From the NCBI RefSeq assembly GCF_044383835.1, contig NZ_JBISEP010000007.1:1-64000 (forward strand): 64,000 nucleotides of DNA, given 5' to 3'. The notes under the pieces were generated by a model that made no database searches, was not told where the DNA came from, and saw only the letters and a list, made by a program, of their open reading frames with translations. Below, in pieces: positions 17,730 through 27,154 of the stretch. How positions within the stretch are numbered: the stretch's first letter is position 1; each line of letters starts with the position of its first letter. The position numbers were made by a program, and so were the translations under genes. The stretch is from Paraliobacillus sp044383835. GTDB taxonomy: Bacteria; Bacillota; Bacilli; Bacillales; Amphibacillaceae.

Positions 17730-17758
17730 TTGTTTGATCTATTTGATTCAAGTATGAT
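17730..17758 (+). promoter_or_regulatory. Sigma-A-like promoter of the PLD/HEPN pair
   Basis: TTGTTT (17730-17735), 17-base spacer, TATGAT (17753-17758), about 55 bases upstream of the first gene. It is divergent from the recombinase promoter. Confidence 0.55.
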
Positions 17759-17812
17759 ATAGGAGACTAAACATTCAAAAGCATACCTAATTAAAATAGA
17801 GGTGAAATTGGA

Positions 17813-18601
17813 GTGATACAAATGAATGAACGTGAAATGAAACTTTATTCAACAATGGTTGCGACATTAAAATATGATTCCGAAAATTATAAAAACGCAG
17901 AAAAACTTAGCACAATATTAGAATACTCAGAGATAGAGTTACTAGACACTAGAATTTTTTCGAATAAGAGTTATCATTTTTGGGAAGACGTAAGTGTTCG
18001 TGTAAAAATACCTTTGATTAAAGAAACCAGGCTATTGCTCAAAAGTTTTGAAGCGTTAATTAACGATTGTTACTCTGGAGATGAACAGTATGAGTTAAGA
18101 AACATCCTTATTCGTCCAAAACAAATAGCTAATCTAAATGATTTGGATAACCTAGAAATCAAATCTCACACAGCTTCATTTAATAACATTCGAGAAGAAG
18201 TTATACAAAGCATAAGAATGGCCAAACATTCGATATGGATAAACATTGCTTGGTTTACTGATGATAATTTATTTCAAGAATTATGTGATCAAAAATTAAA
18301 TGGTGTTAATATACGCGTCCTAATATCTGACGAAGAATCTAACCAAAGAATGATATCCAAATTAAAAGAACAGTTTGAAACAATCATTGTACAAAAATGG
18401 GGATTTAATAATTATAATCGACTCCACTCAAAATACTGTATCATTGATTACTCTATTGTTTTACATGGTTCTTTTAATTGGACGCCAACGGCTTCTCAAA
18501 ACGAAGAACACTTAACAATTTCTGTAGATAGACAATTAGCAAAACAATACACAAATAATTTTAAGGTAATATTTCAAAATTCGTATGGGAGGAACTTATG
18601 A
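17813..18601 (+). CDS. PLD-superfamily nuclease-like protein, phage cargo
   Basis: 262 aa. The C-terminal half is a single phospholipase-D-type domain: a core of IWINIAWFTDDNLFQ, IRVLISDEESN, then LHSKYCIID with His205, Lys207 and Asp212 of the HKD motif, and GSFNWT with Asn222, followed by Glu231. One HKD per chain means it would act as a dimer, as in Nuc-type and BfiI-like nucleases. The N-terminal 120 residues are not recognised. The stop overlaps the next start (ATGA), so the two genes are coupled. They run against the surrounding phage genes from their own promoter, which marks them as cargo. An upstream AGAGGTG serves GTG 17813; ATG 17822 is the alternative start. Confidence 0.8.
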   Translation: MIQMNEREMKLYSTMVATLKYDSENYKNAEKLSTILEYSEIELLDTRIFSNKSYHFWEDVSVRVKIPLIKETRLLLKSFEALINDCYSGDEQYELRNILIRPKQIANLNDLDNLEIKSHTASFNNIREEVIQSIRMAKHSIWINIAWFTDDNLFQELCDQKLNGVNIRVLISDEESNQRMISKLKEQFETIIVQKWGFNNYNRLHSKYCIIDYSIVLHGSFNWTPTASQNEEHLTISVDRQLAKQYTNNFKVIFQNSYGRNL

Positions 18602-19284
18602 ATAAAGAATTTTTTTCAAAAACAGAAACAATAGATTATGTTTGGCAATACTCGAAATATTACGGTAATCTATTAAGCTATTGCAAAGATGTAGCAGAGG
18701 AGGATTCTGGAAATGGATTTGTCGCACTCATTTTTTTATTTAATCTAATGGAAAATATATTCAAAAGCAACTTGAAAAATTATGATGCAAGACTTATCGA
18801 TGTTATAGATATCTTGAGAGATAATGGCACTATAACAGAAATAGAACATAATTTTCTTAATAATAAAAATAATGGTATAAGAATGATTCGCAATCTTTTA
18901 TCACATAGTAACTTGTCTAAGTATAATTTAATTTTTACTGAAGATGGTACTGAAATTTACTATCCATTAACAGAGAATGAAACTTGCCTAAAGATGTATG
19001 ATATGATTTCCGATATTCTTTTTAATTTAATGCTAAGGATAATAAGCACCGATACTATTGAGCCGCTCAATATAGATCTCGATGATAAAATTAATAATGT
19101 TAAAATCAAGATTAAAAAGTTTACACCAGAAAAATTAATGGAATTTAAAGGCATTGATGTTTCCATAATTCCTAATTGGGAAGAACTAAATGAATCAGAT
19201 AAATATAGGATTGTTGAAAATTCTAGCGATGTAAGAATGGTAACAAATATTGCATCAACTATTTTCAAAAATTATTTAGAGTAG
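18598..19284 (+). CDS. HEPN-like protein coupled to the PLD gene
   Basis: 228 aa. The first 110 residues are helical and end with RMIRNLLSHSN, which contains R98-N-x3-H103. This fits the R-x4-6-H catalytic motif of HEPN RNases, including the polar residue after Arg. The C-terminal half is a charged alpha/beta region (VKIKIKKFTPEKLMEFKGIDV) that I do not recognise. Translation is coupled to the PLD gene by a 4-base overlap, and the pair ends at a bidirectional terminator. An RNase toxin or effector role is inferred from one motif, so the function is uncertain. Confidence 0.6.
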   Translation: MNKEFFSKTETIDYVWQYSKYYGNLLSYCKDVAEEDSGNGFVALIFLFNLMENIFKSNLKNYDARLIDVIDILRDNGTITEIEHNFLNNKNNGIRMIRNLLSHSNLSKYNLIFTEDGTEIYYPLTENETCLKMYDMISDILFNLMLRIISTDTIEPLNIDLDDKINNVKIKIKKFTPEKLMEFKGIDVSIIPNWEELNESDKYRIVENSSDVRMVTNIASTIFKNYLE

Positions 19285-19350
19285 TAACTCATTTAAAGAC
19301 CAGACCCAGTTGTATAAAATAGTAAAACTTGTAATTATTAAAAAGCAATA

Positions 19351-19374
19351 GCATCCGACTATTTCATCGGATGC
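19351..19374. terminator. Bidirectional terminator between HEPN gene and phage late operon
   Basis: GCATCCGA (19351-19358) and TCGGATGC (19367-19374) form an 8-bp stem. T-rich runs follow on both strands (CTTTTAG on plus, TGCTTTTTAA on minus), so it serves both convergent units. Confidence 0.85.
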
Positions 19375-19382
19375 CTTTTAGT

Positions 19383-20090
19383 CTAATCATATTTCACAAA
19401 CGCATCTTTAAAGCCAGCTTTCTTTGCTTTTTCTAGTTGCTTATCTGCACTCTTTTTAACACTATACGCACCAATCTGCACACGATACAGTTTCTTTCCA
19501 CCAGTTGATGGCTTTGAGGTTGACGTACCTTTCGCTAATTCCTTCTTCACATCCGCTCGAAATGTATCCATTGACTTGCCATGTTTGGAAAACCAATGAC
19601 GTGGGTCGCCATGATTACTAGCGATCTTCTTTTGATAGCCTTCATAATGACCGATGATATTTTTCTCTGTTAACTTGCACTGTTTACAAAGATAAGCACA
19701 GAGTTCAACCGCTTCTTTATAAACTTTATTAAAGTAAGTTTTATCTGTTAAATTATCTTCACAAATTTCAAAACCAATATGCGTATTATTCGCATCTCCA
19801 CCCGCATGCCATCCACGATGATTCCAGGGTAACGTTTGGTAAGTGGCAATCAATCCATCTTTTAACTTTCCGATAAAAGCATGAACACACACTTGCCTAC
19901 CATCTGGACGCGGTTGATTCCAATGATTGTTGTATTGGTTTTTCCCTAACAAACCATCATCTGGGCCAACGTAACGTTTTAAATTGGGATTGTTTGCCCC
20001 TGTGCTATGGACCATGATTCCTTTTGGTGTAATTTTCCTTCCTACCTTGTAACATTCATTCTTCGTTAAATATAACTTTTTTAAATTCAT
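19383..20090 (-). CDS. Phage endolysin, N-acetylmuramoyl-L-alanine amidase
   Basis: 235 aa. The Amidase_2 fold cleaves the amide bond between MurNAc and L-Ala of the peptide stem. Zinc-site features are IMVHSTG (first His), the NHRGWHAGG region with IGFEIC, and GHYEGY further on. The last about 40 residues (KKLYRVQIGAYSVKKSADKQ) are a SPOR-type cell-wall binding domain after a Ser/Thr/Gly linker. It lacks a signal peptide, so export depends on the holin encoded just upstream (ATGA overlap). It closes the late operon. Confidence 0.95.
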   Translation of the reverse strand: MNLKKLYLTKNECYKVGRKITPKGIMVHSTGANNPNLKRYVGPDDGLLGKNQYNNHWNQPRPDGRQVCVHAFIGKLKDGLIATYQTLPWNHRGWHAGGDANNTHIGFEICEDNLTDKTYFNKVYKEAVELCAYLCKQCKLTEKNIIGHYEGYQKKIASNHGDPRHWFSKHGKSMDTFRADVKKELAKGTSTSKPSTGGKKLYRVQIGAYSVKKSADKQLEKAKKAGFKDAFVKYD

Positions 20091-20497
20091 GATTCGTTTC
20101 CTCCTTTATTATGCAGTTGAGCAAGTACATTTTTCAACTTCTCAGGTATTGGTAAACCTAATCGTGAAGCATTTTCTAGCATGGAAATACCTTCATTTGA
20201 ACAATAAAAAAAGATGACTGCCGTTCTAAGAACGCTGCCATCCCCTATCAAATGTGTATCAATCATATGTGCGACACCTACTAATATAAAAATTAATACT
20301 TTTTTAAATATCCCTCGGTAACCAATTTCACTAGATAGTTCTTTATCGACAATTGCACACATAATACCTGTCACATAATCAGCAACAACCAATATGATCA
20401 AGGCATACAAAAAGCCATCTAGCCCTCCTAAAAACCAACCAATAAATCCACCTAGTGCTGTAACGATGATTTGTATCCAGTTCCATACGTCCTTCAT
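20087..20497 (-). CDS. Phage holin (toxin-secretion/phage-lysis holin family)
   Basis: 136 aa with three to four membrane segments (about residues 8-28, 30-48, 67-83 and possibly 90-100). YALIILVVADYVTGIMCAI is characteristic of the phage_holin_4_1 (Cp-1/TcdE-like) family. It makes the membrane lesion that lets the amidase reach peptidoglycan. Confidence 0.92.
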   Translation of the reverse strand: MKDVWNWIQIIVTALGGFIGWFLGGLDGFLYALIILVVADYVTGIMCAIVDKELSSEIGYRGIFKKVLIFILVGVAHMIDTHLIGDGSVLRTAVIFFYCSNEGISMLENASRLGLPIPEKLKNVLAQLHNKGGNES

Positions 20498-20532
20498 TGA
20501 ATATTTCCCCCTTCAATTTTAAAAACATCTAT

Positions 20533-20566
20533 ATAAAAAGGGCATCCACACTTTGTAGACACCCTT
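20533..20566 (-). terminator. Terminator after the tail operon
   Basis: On the minus strand AAGGGTGTC...GATGCCCTT with wobble pairs (20538-20566) is followed by TTTTTATAT. It separates tail genes from the lysis pair and would reduce lysis gene expression by attenuation. Confidence 0.6.
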
Positions 20567-20573
20567 GATTTGT

Positions 20574-23045
20574 TTATATTTGTTTTGGTAAGGCTTCCCA
20601 AACCCGCATGTCCTCCTGTCCTAATGACCAAATGGCAATGCCACGTAACTTCCATTTGTAAGCTGCCTCGTTTGCCCAATAAACCAAACTATCAACATCT
20701 TGATAATAAAGAATTGAAAAACCATCCGCATCTCCTAGAAATAAGCGGGATATCCAAAGGTTAATATCCTTTGGTTTTATTTTGACGGTATAATCATTTC
20801 CAGCAATCAGTGGTAATTCTTGTGAATGGAAGAAATCATAATCCATTGATATATCATCACTTCTTGTGCTTATCTCGTCCACATCATTATTTACTTTAAA
20901 GACCTGAAACTCGTTGTCCCAAGTAACATTTGTTCTTGAGATTCTTCCAAATTCCACAGTGTTTCCATTTGGAAAAGTTATATCTACACTTTCATATGGT
21001 TCGTATGTCCATGCATCTCCTAAACGGAGTAAGTCAGATATCATGCGGTTATCTGAACGAATTCCTGCATAGCCTCCACTGAAATCGTTTATATCCACTT
21101 TAAATCTGAATGTGTTTGCTGCCCCAGAATATACCCTGACTGAATTATTTCGTATTTGCATTTCAATCGTATAAAGATTAGGTGCGGTTCGTAAATTGGC
21201 ATTTGGAGTGCGTTCTATTTGAACATTATAACTGCCTAATAAGGAGCTACCTTTATACAGTTCCAAACGCTGGGTACTATAGTTTAAACAACAAAATAAA
21301 TCACCACAGAATACTCCCGCTCGCCCGTTCCCGTTTTGTGGGAATCCAATTCTTGCTCTAATGTGTATATTTTTAAAATCAGAATACCTCCATGTCAATT
21401 CACCTTTTCCATCAAGCTGTGCATAAGGACGTGGATTGTTAAAATCATCTTTTTTCCATACTTCCCATTCACCGCTTAGGGTTGTCCAATAATTGCTAGG
21501 TAGCGGATTTTCATCCCTGAAGTCTTCGTACCAAATAAGAGCTGAGTCTGGTTTTCTTCTCAATACTTCGGTCGTTAATTTAAATGCCCGATCAGGTTTT
21601 ACCATTTGACCATTTACCCCTTTAAACTTTCTAGGTGCAAGTAAGAACTCTGCTTCACCCGCGCTAGATGATTGCCTGAAGTATGAGCAAACTCTAAAAC
21701 CATAAAACTGTACACCAGGTATTCCTGCTTTAACTTTGATGGTATGTGCACCTGCTGTTAAGGATATATTCTTCTTTAACGTTAACCAACAAGTTGTTCT
21801 CCAATAAGGCCACCATAGCCTACTCTCTTTAATAGTTGTTTCATCATTATCAATTGATATCTTAATAGAATTCTTATCCCAAAATGGAAAACCAATTCTT
21901 ACTGCAATGTCATAAGTTCCACTAGATTGTAAGGTGAAATTATATGTCGTTTCACCGTTTTCACCGAGAGTAACCATCTGAGAAGAATCGGATATAATTC
22001 CTGCATGACTATCATAACTACTACCTAGACGATCAATAAACACACTTCCAAACGCTGTCTTTTGTTGTTTACTATATGCTGTTAAAAAGCTTCTTCGGTT
22101 ATAATCTTCTGCAATTAATGGATTTGTTCGTGTGATTGCATCTGGACCTTCCATGTAATCATAGACATGCGGCAATGCCCATGGGACTTTATCGTAATTA
22201 TCCCAATAAGCAATGATAGGAATCATCGGTTGCGGTGGTGCATCATTTGTAAAGTTATAACCACCTGTCATCCAAAGCTGTGCTGCATAATACGTATTAG
22301 ATGTACCACGATAAACCCTATTTAAGTTTTGTGGAGTATCATCAATTCGCCAGTTCCAACCATAACCAGGAAGACCTAAAAATATCTTCTTAGGTGACAT
22401 GACGCTTGTTGCATAATTATAAATACCTTCCAACCAATCTCGCGGGGAAACAGGACCAGGAGCGGAACCCGCCCAAGCCATCCCATAACTCATAATCGCA
22501 GCCGTATCACAATAAGGATCTAAGTCTTCATAAACACACCAGTTTTCTCCACCAACAGAACCTTGAACCCCTGTCATTCCAGGTAAGCAGATATTGACTA
22601 GTTTTGATGAGTCATGTTGTTTGACAGTTTGATAGATATCTTTAAACAGGAGGTTCGCAGCATCTTTATTTTCATAACCACCACCACGTTCCAAATCAAT
22701 ATCAACACCATCACACCATGGATACTTATTCATGATTCGAACGATTTCAGATAAAAACTTATCCTTTGCACCATTTGTGTTATTTCTGATTGCTGTAAAT
22801 ATAGATGCCGTTCCATGATTCATGATTGTTAGCAGCCACTTTATATGAGGCCATTTATTAATATACGGCATCATGCTCGATATACTTGTCCCTGTTTCTT
22901 TAATAGTACCTGTAATATCTACCTCAAATGTAAATATACCTACCGTATCAAGCCTATCCCCGTATTTGTTTAAAGCCTCATACATTCTTGCGTTTCCCAT
23001 GAAACTCCACACCATTGTCTTTTTGCCTTCTAGATATTGACTCAT
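20574..23045 (-). CDS. Tail tip protein with GH18 glycosidase fold and carbohydrate-binding inserts
   Basis: 823 aa. The N-terminal 330 residues are a GH18 TIM barrel (chitinase/peptidoglycan glucosaminidase family) with the catalytic motif DGVDIDLE: Asp112, Asp115, Asp117 and acid Glu119. A galactose-binding-like beta domain (about 350-455) and a LamG/concanavalin-like domain (about 500-680) follow. The last 60 residues (YYQDVDSLVYWANEAAYKW, RGIAIWSLGQED) look like the final barrel strand and helix of GH18, so the barrel seems to be interrupted by about 430 residues of binding modules. It presumably opens the wall glycan at infection. Confidence 0.8.
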   Translation of the reverse strand: MSQYLEGKKTMVWSFMGNARMYEALNKYGDRLDTVGIFTFEVDITGTIKETGTSISSMMPYINKWPHIKWLLTIMNHGTASIFTAIRNNTNGAKDKFLSEIVRIMNKYPWCDGVDIDLERGGGYENKDAANLLFKDIYQTVKQHDSSKLVNICLPGMTGVQGSVGGENWCVYEDLDPYCDTAAIMSYGMAWAGSAPGPVSPRDWLEGIYNYATSVMSPKKIFLGLPGYGWNWRIDDTPQNLNRVYRGTSNTYYAAQLWMTGGYNFTNDAPPQPMIPIIAYWDNYDKVPWALPHVYDYMEGPDAITRTNPLIAEDYNRRSFLTAYSKQQKTAFGSVFIDRLGSSYDSHAGIISDSSQMVTLGENGETTYNFTLQSSGTYDIAVRIGFPFWDKNSIKISIDNDETTIKESRLWWPYWRTTCWLTLKKNISLTAGAHTIKVKAGIPGVQFYGFRVCSYFRQSSSAGEAEFLLAPRKFKGVNGQMVKPDRAFKLTTEVLRRKPDSALIWYEDFRDENPLPSNYWTTLSGEWEVWKKDDFNNPRPYAQLDGKGELTWRYSDFKNIHIRARIGFPQNGNGRAGVFCGDLFCCLNYSTQRLELYKGSSLLGSYNVQIERTPNANLRTAPNLYTIEMQIRNNSVRVYSGAANTFRFKVDINDFSGGYAGIRSDNRMISDLLRLGDAWTYEPYESVDITFPNGNTVEFGRISRTNVTWDNEFQVFKVNNDVDEISTRSDDISMDYDFFHSQELPLIAGNDYTVKIKPKDINLWISRLFLGDADGFSILYYQDVDSLVYWANEAAYKWKLRGIAIWSLGQEDMRVWEALPKQI

Positions 23046-23623
23046 TGCTTGCCACTTCCTTCTTGCATTTCCTGGAATTTAAATAAAACTCGTGCTGCTT
23101 TTCCTTCTTCGAGTTCTACAATGTGCTTACTATCAGATGCTGCGGTATATTGATAAAATCCTTCTTTTTTTGTTTTACTTTGATTTCGCAACGCTTGTCT
23201 ACTTGAAGCCAATAATGAAAATGTGTCATCTGGATTTGCTACAGCTTTAAATTTCATATGGTGGGATCCATATCCTTGCGAAAGTTTAATACTTCCTGCT
23301 TTCATTGATTGAAGGGGTGTGATATGACAATCCAGTCCTGCAGATGTTGTTCCCAGATTAAATATGACAATCGTTTCTTTACTTCTAACCACTCCATTAT
23401 AGAAACGAACTGGGAGAACCCCGCTTTCTTCTCTATATTTTTCAAGTGAGGTTTCTGTGTTTAAGACATATCCCGTTAGCTTATCGCCTTCTTGAAGTTG
23501 TATATCTGTATAATAAATCGTCCCCGTACAGTCTGTAACGAACAATTTCAAAGTTACATTTACGACTCTTTTATCTTCTTTCACACGTATCGTTTCACTA
23601 AATCGAGTAAATTGTATCGCCAT
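23042..23623 (-). CDS. Tail accessory protein with DCTGT/TDI motif
   Basis: 193 aa from ATG 23623 (AGGTGA upstream; a GTG at 23632 overlaps that site). The N-terminal 65 residues contain LKLFVTDCTGTIYYTDIQLQ, shared with the 64-aa protein encoded next to it. The rest is beta-rich. It lies between the tail-tip GH18 gene and the large tail protein. It is probably a baseplate component of unknown detailed function. Confidence 0.6.
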   Translation of the reverse strand: MAIQFTRFSETIRVKEDKRVVNVTLKLFVTDCTGTIYYTDIQLQEGDKLTGYVLNTETSLEKYREESGVLPVRFYNGVVRSKETIVIFNLGTTSAGLDCHITPLQSMKAGSIKLSQGYGSHHMKFKAVANPDDTFSLLASSRQALRNQSKTKKEGFYQYTAASDSKHIVELEEGKAARVLFKFQEMQEGSGKQ

Positions 23624-23632
23624 TCGAATCAC

Positions 23633-23827
23633 CTAACCATCAAGAGTCCACTTTATTTCTGATACATGCCCAACCCATCCAGTAGCGATTGAGCCACCTT
23701 GCAAAAGAATATCTGTAAAATACACTGTCCCAGTGCAATCTTTTACAAATAATCGAATTGTTAATTTCTTAATTTTCCCAGATCCTTTTGGAGTAATTGC
23801 ATGTGCAGTTTGAGTTAAAAAAACCAT
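23633..23827 (-). CDS. Small tail protein, paralogue of the N-terminus of the 193-aa protein
   Basis: 64 aa from ATG 23827 with AGAGGTG upstream. The core LTIRLFVKDCTGTVYFTDILLQGG aligns with the start of the protein encoded at 23042-23623. It looks like a tandem duplication in the tail-tip module. Confidence 0.6.
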   Translation of the reverse strand: MVFLTQTAHAITPKGSGKIKKLTIRLFVKDCTGTVYFTDILLQGGSIATGWVGHVSEIKWTLDG

Positions 23828-23838
23828 TTCAAACACCT

Positions 23839-26358
23839 CTAATATAAATCAATAATTCTCTTTTTAATCGATCCATCTTCGTATTCAATTTCCACTTCAA
23901 TCCCTACTTGCCCATTTGGCCCTTTCTCTAGATTTTCAGAACCAATTTGTGCGGATATAGTATAATTCTTTCGATTTGCTGGATATACGGTTTGATACAT
24001 AGATTTCGTCATTCCCAAAACACCTTCTGCTTTAAAAGATGCATCACCGCTTGCACCATTATTCGTATCAACATTAAAACCAGAATTCACCCAGTAAGTA
24101 AATCCATCATCTGCTCTGGAGTTTCTTAAATGGTTAAACGGTACTAAATCTTTTATTTCCTGCCGATCAAGCACATCTGTGTCATGTAGCATATCTGCAG
24201 CCTTATCCCACTGGGCTGATGAATCACCTAATTCTTTTAATTTTGTCGATAATTCAATCACTGTTTTCCATGGTTCTTGCAAATTGTACTGCCTGCGTAC
24301 GATACGAGTCTTCACTTGTAAATTTAATTCTTTATCGTTAACAGTAACAATATCTCCTAGATCCCACTCTTCATGTTCATAACCTGTTAGTACGGATAAG
24401 TCCATAGCAGTTAAAACATAAGACACTCTTGGCTTTGCGTATTGACCTAACCTCATATTTGCAAACTCTAACATTTGATAAGGATTGCTAAATGATGAGG
24501 CATCAAGTGTTGCAATTCGAACTTCCGATGTAAAACTATAATCTTCTACATATGCTTTGTTATTATTGATAGATGAAAATGTCATGCCATCTTTACCGTA
24601 TGCGTATAATCTTGTCACTAAACTTCTTGTATCCACTGTTCTTTGAATACTTTTCATATTCTTTCTATAGCTAAATAACGCACCACTATCTTTACCGCCA
24701 AATGTCAGTAAATGAACTAAACGATTCGCACTATCAAAAATTAAATCTCCACCATGGATATTTTGCACTTCTCGTAATATAGATAATGCATTTTTCTCCT
24801 CTGATTCCCACGTCCGCTTTGTAGTTACATTCACATTTCCAACAGACCACTCCGTTCCTTCTAACGCATATTTCATCGGGACATCAGCAGTATCTGCATT
24901 AAATTCAATAGGCTGTTTGTCCGTACTAAAAGCTAAGTCATAAAAATCTGCTTCTGCATATACGTGAGTGATGATATTACCTTCTTGGCTTTTTTCATCC
25001 GTTATCGTTCGTATGCGATACACATCGTCTACGATTTGAATTTGTTTTTCGTTTTCAATACTTTCCCTTTTTAAATCATGAAAAGGAATCTTAAACTCTA
25101 AGATGTCAGCACCATTAATGTCACTTGTAACAATGACATCAAACGCATTTTCTAAAACTGCATCCCATGCTCCATTACTATCCAAAACGACAGGCCTAGC
25201 AAATCCAAGTTTTTCATAGGCAGGTTTTGGGATATCATGCAATATAACTTCTATTAGTTTCGGTGTTTTCGTTTCATCTTCTGTCGTTAAAGTAATGCGA
25301 TAGCGGATATAGGCTCTATTAGGTGAAATTAATTCACCTGTTGGTCCAATTGTTTGCCACGAAGTCCAATCCTCAAGGTCATCTGATGTGGATGTTTCTA
25401 CTAAACTAATCGCAGTTGTTCCAGCAATATATTCACTAGTTACTGAAACTCTACCATTGCCACCTAAACTACACTTTTTAGGTATTGTATAGAGCACACC
25501 ACTACCTGGATACTTGTTATCTTCTTGCTTTAAAATAACAGCACCTGGTTCCGTTAATGCATCTACTTGGGATGCACTATCTGCACCATTTGCTTGAATA
25601 GAAGATTTAAAATATAAGTGTATATCTTCCATTGTTAACTTTGAATCTTTCTCAAAAAACCAATCATCAAAACCTCCAGCATAGTAATACGTATCTTGTA
25701 ACATACCCACGACAATGTCAGCGGTACATTCTTCATTCAATACACCTGTATAATTTCTTACAGGTGATTGCCAAGTTGCCCCGTTCGACCTGTCACCGAT
25801 AAAGTTTTGAATTGTTTTATCAGTCCTATTAATAACGGTTGTGATAAAATACCAACCATTATTTACAAAGCTAATACTTGGTGTCTCGGATGTATCATAA
25901 ATTAATGTCCCCACGTTGTTATAAAGCATTAATCGTAGTCTACCTTGATATAAAGATATATAGAAAATTGGTTGTCCTGGTCCATTTCTTGTACTAAATA
26001 TAGGAATAAATGTTTGACCGATTGAATAGGTTGTTGGATTTATCCAGCCACCGACAACAATTTTCTCCCCTAAATCAGTAAAAAAGCTACCATCATTGGT
26101 AGCGGTGAGATACGTCTTCTCACTTGTTGGATTGACAATATTCTGCCTAAAAAATCGCCCAAACTTCCCTGCCACTAAACTGGCAGATGTTCCAGACCAA
26201 TTTGATATAGTAAAATGATGATTATTTGTGCCACTATCTATCAGCTGACTTTCATTTGGTTGTGATTCATTAAAACGCCATAATGCAACTGTTTCATCAT
26301 GAATCGGAAACTCACCAGTAAAATCTGTTTGAGATGTTACAACCGATTTAATCGCCAT
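23839..26358 (-). CDS. Phage tail protein (tail-associated lysin/Tal-like), LamG N-terminus
   Basis: 839 aa. Residues about 25-260 form a LamG/concanavalin-type jelly roll (WRFNES, GWYFITTVINRTDKTIQNFI). Residues about 380-720 resemble the phage minor structural protein family with the baseplate hub fold (VLDSNGAWDAVLENAFDVIV, RTITDEKSQEGN, WDLGDIVTVND). A short carbohydrate-binding-like end follows. It is encoded directly after the distal tail protein, the usual Tal position, so it forms the baseplate hub. Confidence 0.75.
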   Translation of the reverse strand: MAIKSVVTSQTDFTGEFPIHDETVALWRFNESQPNESQLIDSGTNNHHFTISNWSGTSASLVAGKFGRFFRQNIVNPTSEKTYLTATNDGSFFTDLGEKIVVGGWINPTTYSIGQTFIPIFSTRNGPGQPIFYISLYQGRLRLMLYNNVGTLIYDTSETPSISFVNNGWYFITTVINRTDKTIQNFIGDRSNGATWQSPVRNYTGVLNEECTADIVVGMLQDTYYYAGGFDDWFFEKDSKLTMEDIHLYFKSSIQANGADSASQVDALTEPGAVILKQEDNKYPGSGVLYTIPKKCSLGGNGRVSVTSEYIAGTTAISLVETSTSDDLEDWTSWQTIGPTGELISPNRAYIRYRITLTTEDETKTPKLIEVILHDIPKPAYEKLGFARPVVLDSNGAWDAVLENAFDVIVTSDINGADILEFKIPFHDLKRESIENEKQIQIVDDVYRIRTITDEKSQEGNIITHVYAEADFYDLAFSTDKQPIEFNADTADVPMKYALEGTEWSVGNVNVTTKRTWESEEKNALSILREVQNIHGGDLIFDSANRLVHLLTFGGKDSGALFSYRKNMKSIQRTVDTRSLVTRLYAYGKDGMTFSSINNNKAYVEDYSFTSEVRIATLDASSFSNPYQMLEFANMRLGQYAKPRVSYVLTAMDLSVLTGYEHEEWDLGDIVTVNDKELNLQVKTRIVRRQYNLQEPWKTVIELSTKLKELGDSSAQWDKAADMLHDTDVLDRQEIKDLVPFNHLRNSRADDGFTYWVNSGFNVDTNNGASGDASFKAEGVLGMTKSMYQTVYPANRKNYTISAQIGSENLEKGPNGQVGIEVEIEYEDGSIKKRIIDLY

Positions 26359-26365
26359 AATAAAA

Positions 26366-27139
26366 TCACCTCCATCTACTTTGACTTAATATGTGAAGTT
26401 CCGTAAATGCTGCTCCTGTACTATTTACTTTTATTTCATTACTACCAGGATATAAAACTGGAAAATTTAACTCATCTAAAACAGATAAACCATTCCGAAC
26501 CGTATTTCCACTTGTATCTGTTATTTTTGCAGTTAGTAATCCACTATCAACGATTAATATTTCATTTGATGATAATGGTCCATTAACTTTTAAACTTTCG
26601 CCATTTGTGGTAACCGTTAAAAATGTTGAACTTGAACTACTGATATTTCCTTTCATTCGATATATCGGGAAAGATTCTATATTGCCTAACTCCCTTTCAA
26701 CTACATGGCTACCAGTAGAATTAATCGTAAATTGCTCATCTGTAATCGCATAACCATAAGGGTCTGGACAAACAAATGTAAGTTCAAAGGAACCTGCACT
26801 TCTTAATATTCGTTCACAATCCACTTCCTCTACTAAACGTGCTAAAAAATATCTGTTTGGAATATCGTCTAGCACTAATTGTTTTAATCCTAAATTAGGG
26901 TTCAACCATTCAGCTACATCATCCAATAGATGAATTACTTCGGTAAATGAATGCTGCGGAAAAATATTACAAATGACTTTGATATATTTTTCTGATGTAT
27001 CTGAACCTAGATCGGCAATTCCCATTCGACCAGGTATAACTTCAAATGCATTTCTAGGAGCGGGAGAAACTTGCCAACTAACAATTCTTGCGGTGATTTT
27101 CATGTTTTTCGAATGAACGCCATCAAATGTAAACCCCAT
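26366..27139 (-). CDS. Distal tail protein (Dit)
   Basis: 257 aa. It starts MGFTFDGVHSKNMKIT, a hallmark of Gram-positive siphophage Dit proteins, with PGRMGIADLGSDTSEKYIKV and a middle FELTFVCPDPYG block. Its position directly after the tape measure gene supports the call. It forms the hexameric ring joining tail tube and receptor-binding machinery. Confidence 0.88.
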   Translation of the reverse strand: MGFTFDGVHSKNMKITARIVSWQVSPAPRNAFEVIPGRMGIADLGSDTSEKYIKVICNIFPQHSFTEVIHLLDDVAEWLNPNLGLKQLVLDDIPNRYFLARLVEEVDCERILRSAGSFELTFVCPDPYGYAITDEQFTINSTGSHVVERELGNIESFPIYRMKGNISSSSSTFLTVTTNGESLKVNGPLSSNEILIVDSGLLTAKITDTSGNTVRNGLSVLDELNFPVLYPGSNEIKVNSTGAAFTELHILSQSRWR

Positions 27140-27154
27140 TCATCCCACTCCTTT

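Noticed and set aside
20494..20679. 61-aa frame overlapping the end of the GH18 tail gene
   Set aside because: It lies in a shifted frame of the GH18 gene and runs through the terminator hairpin.
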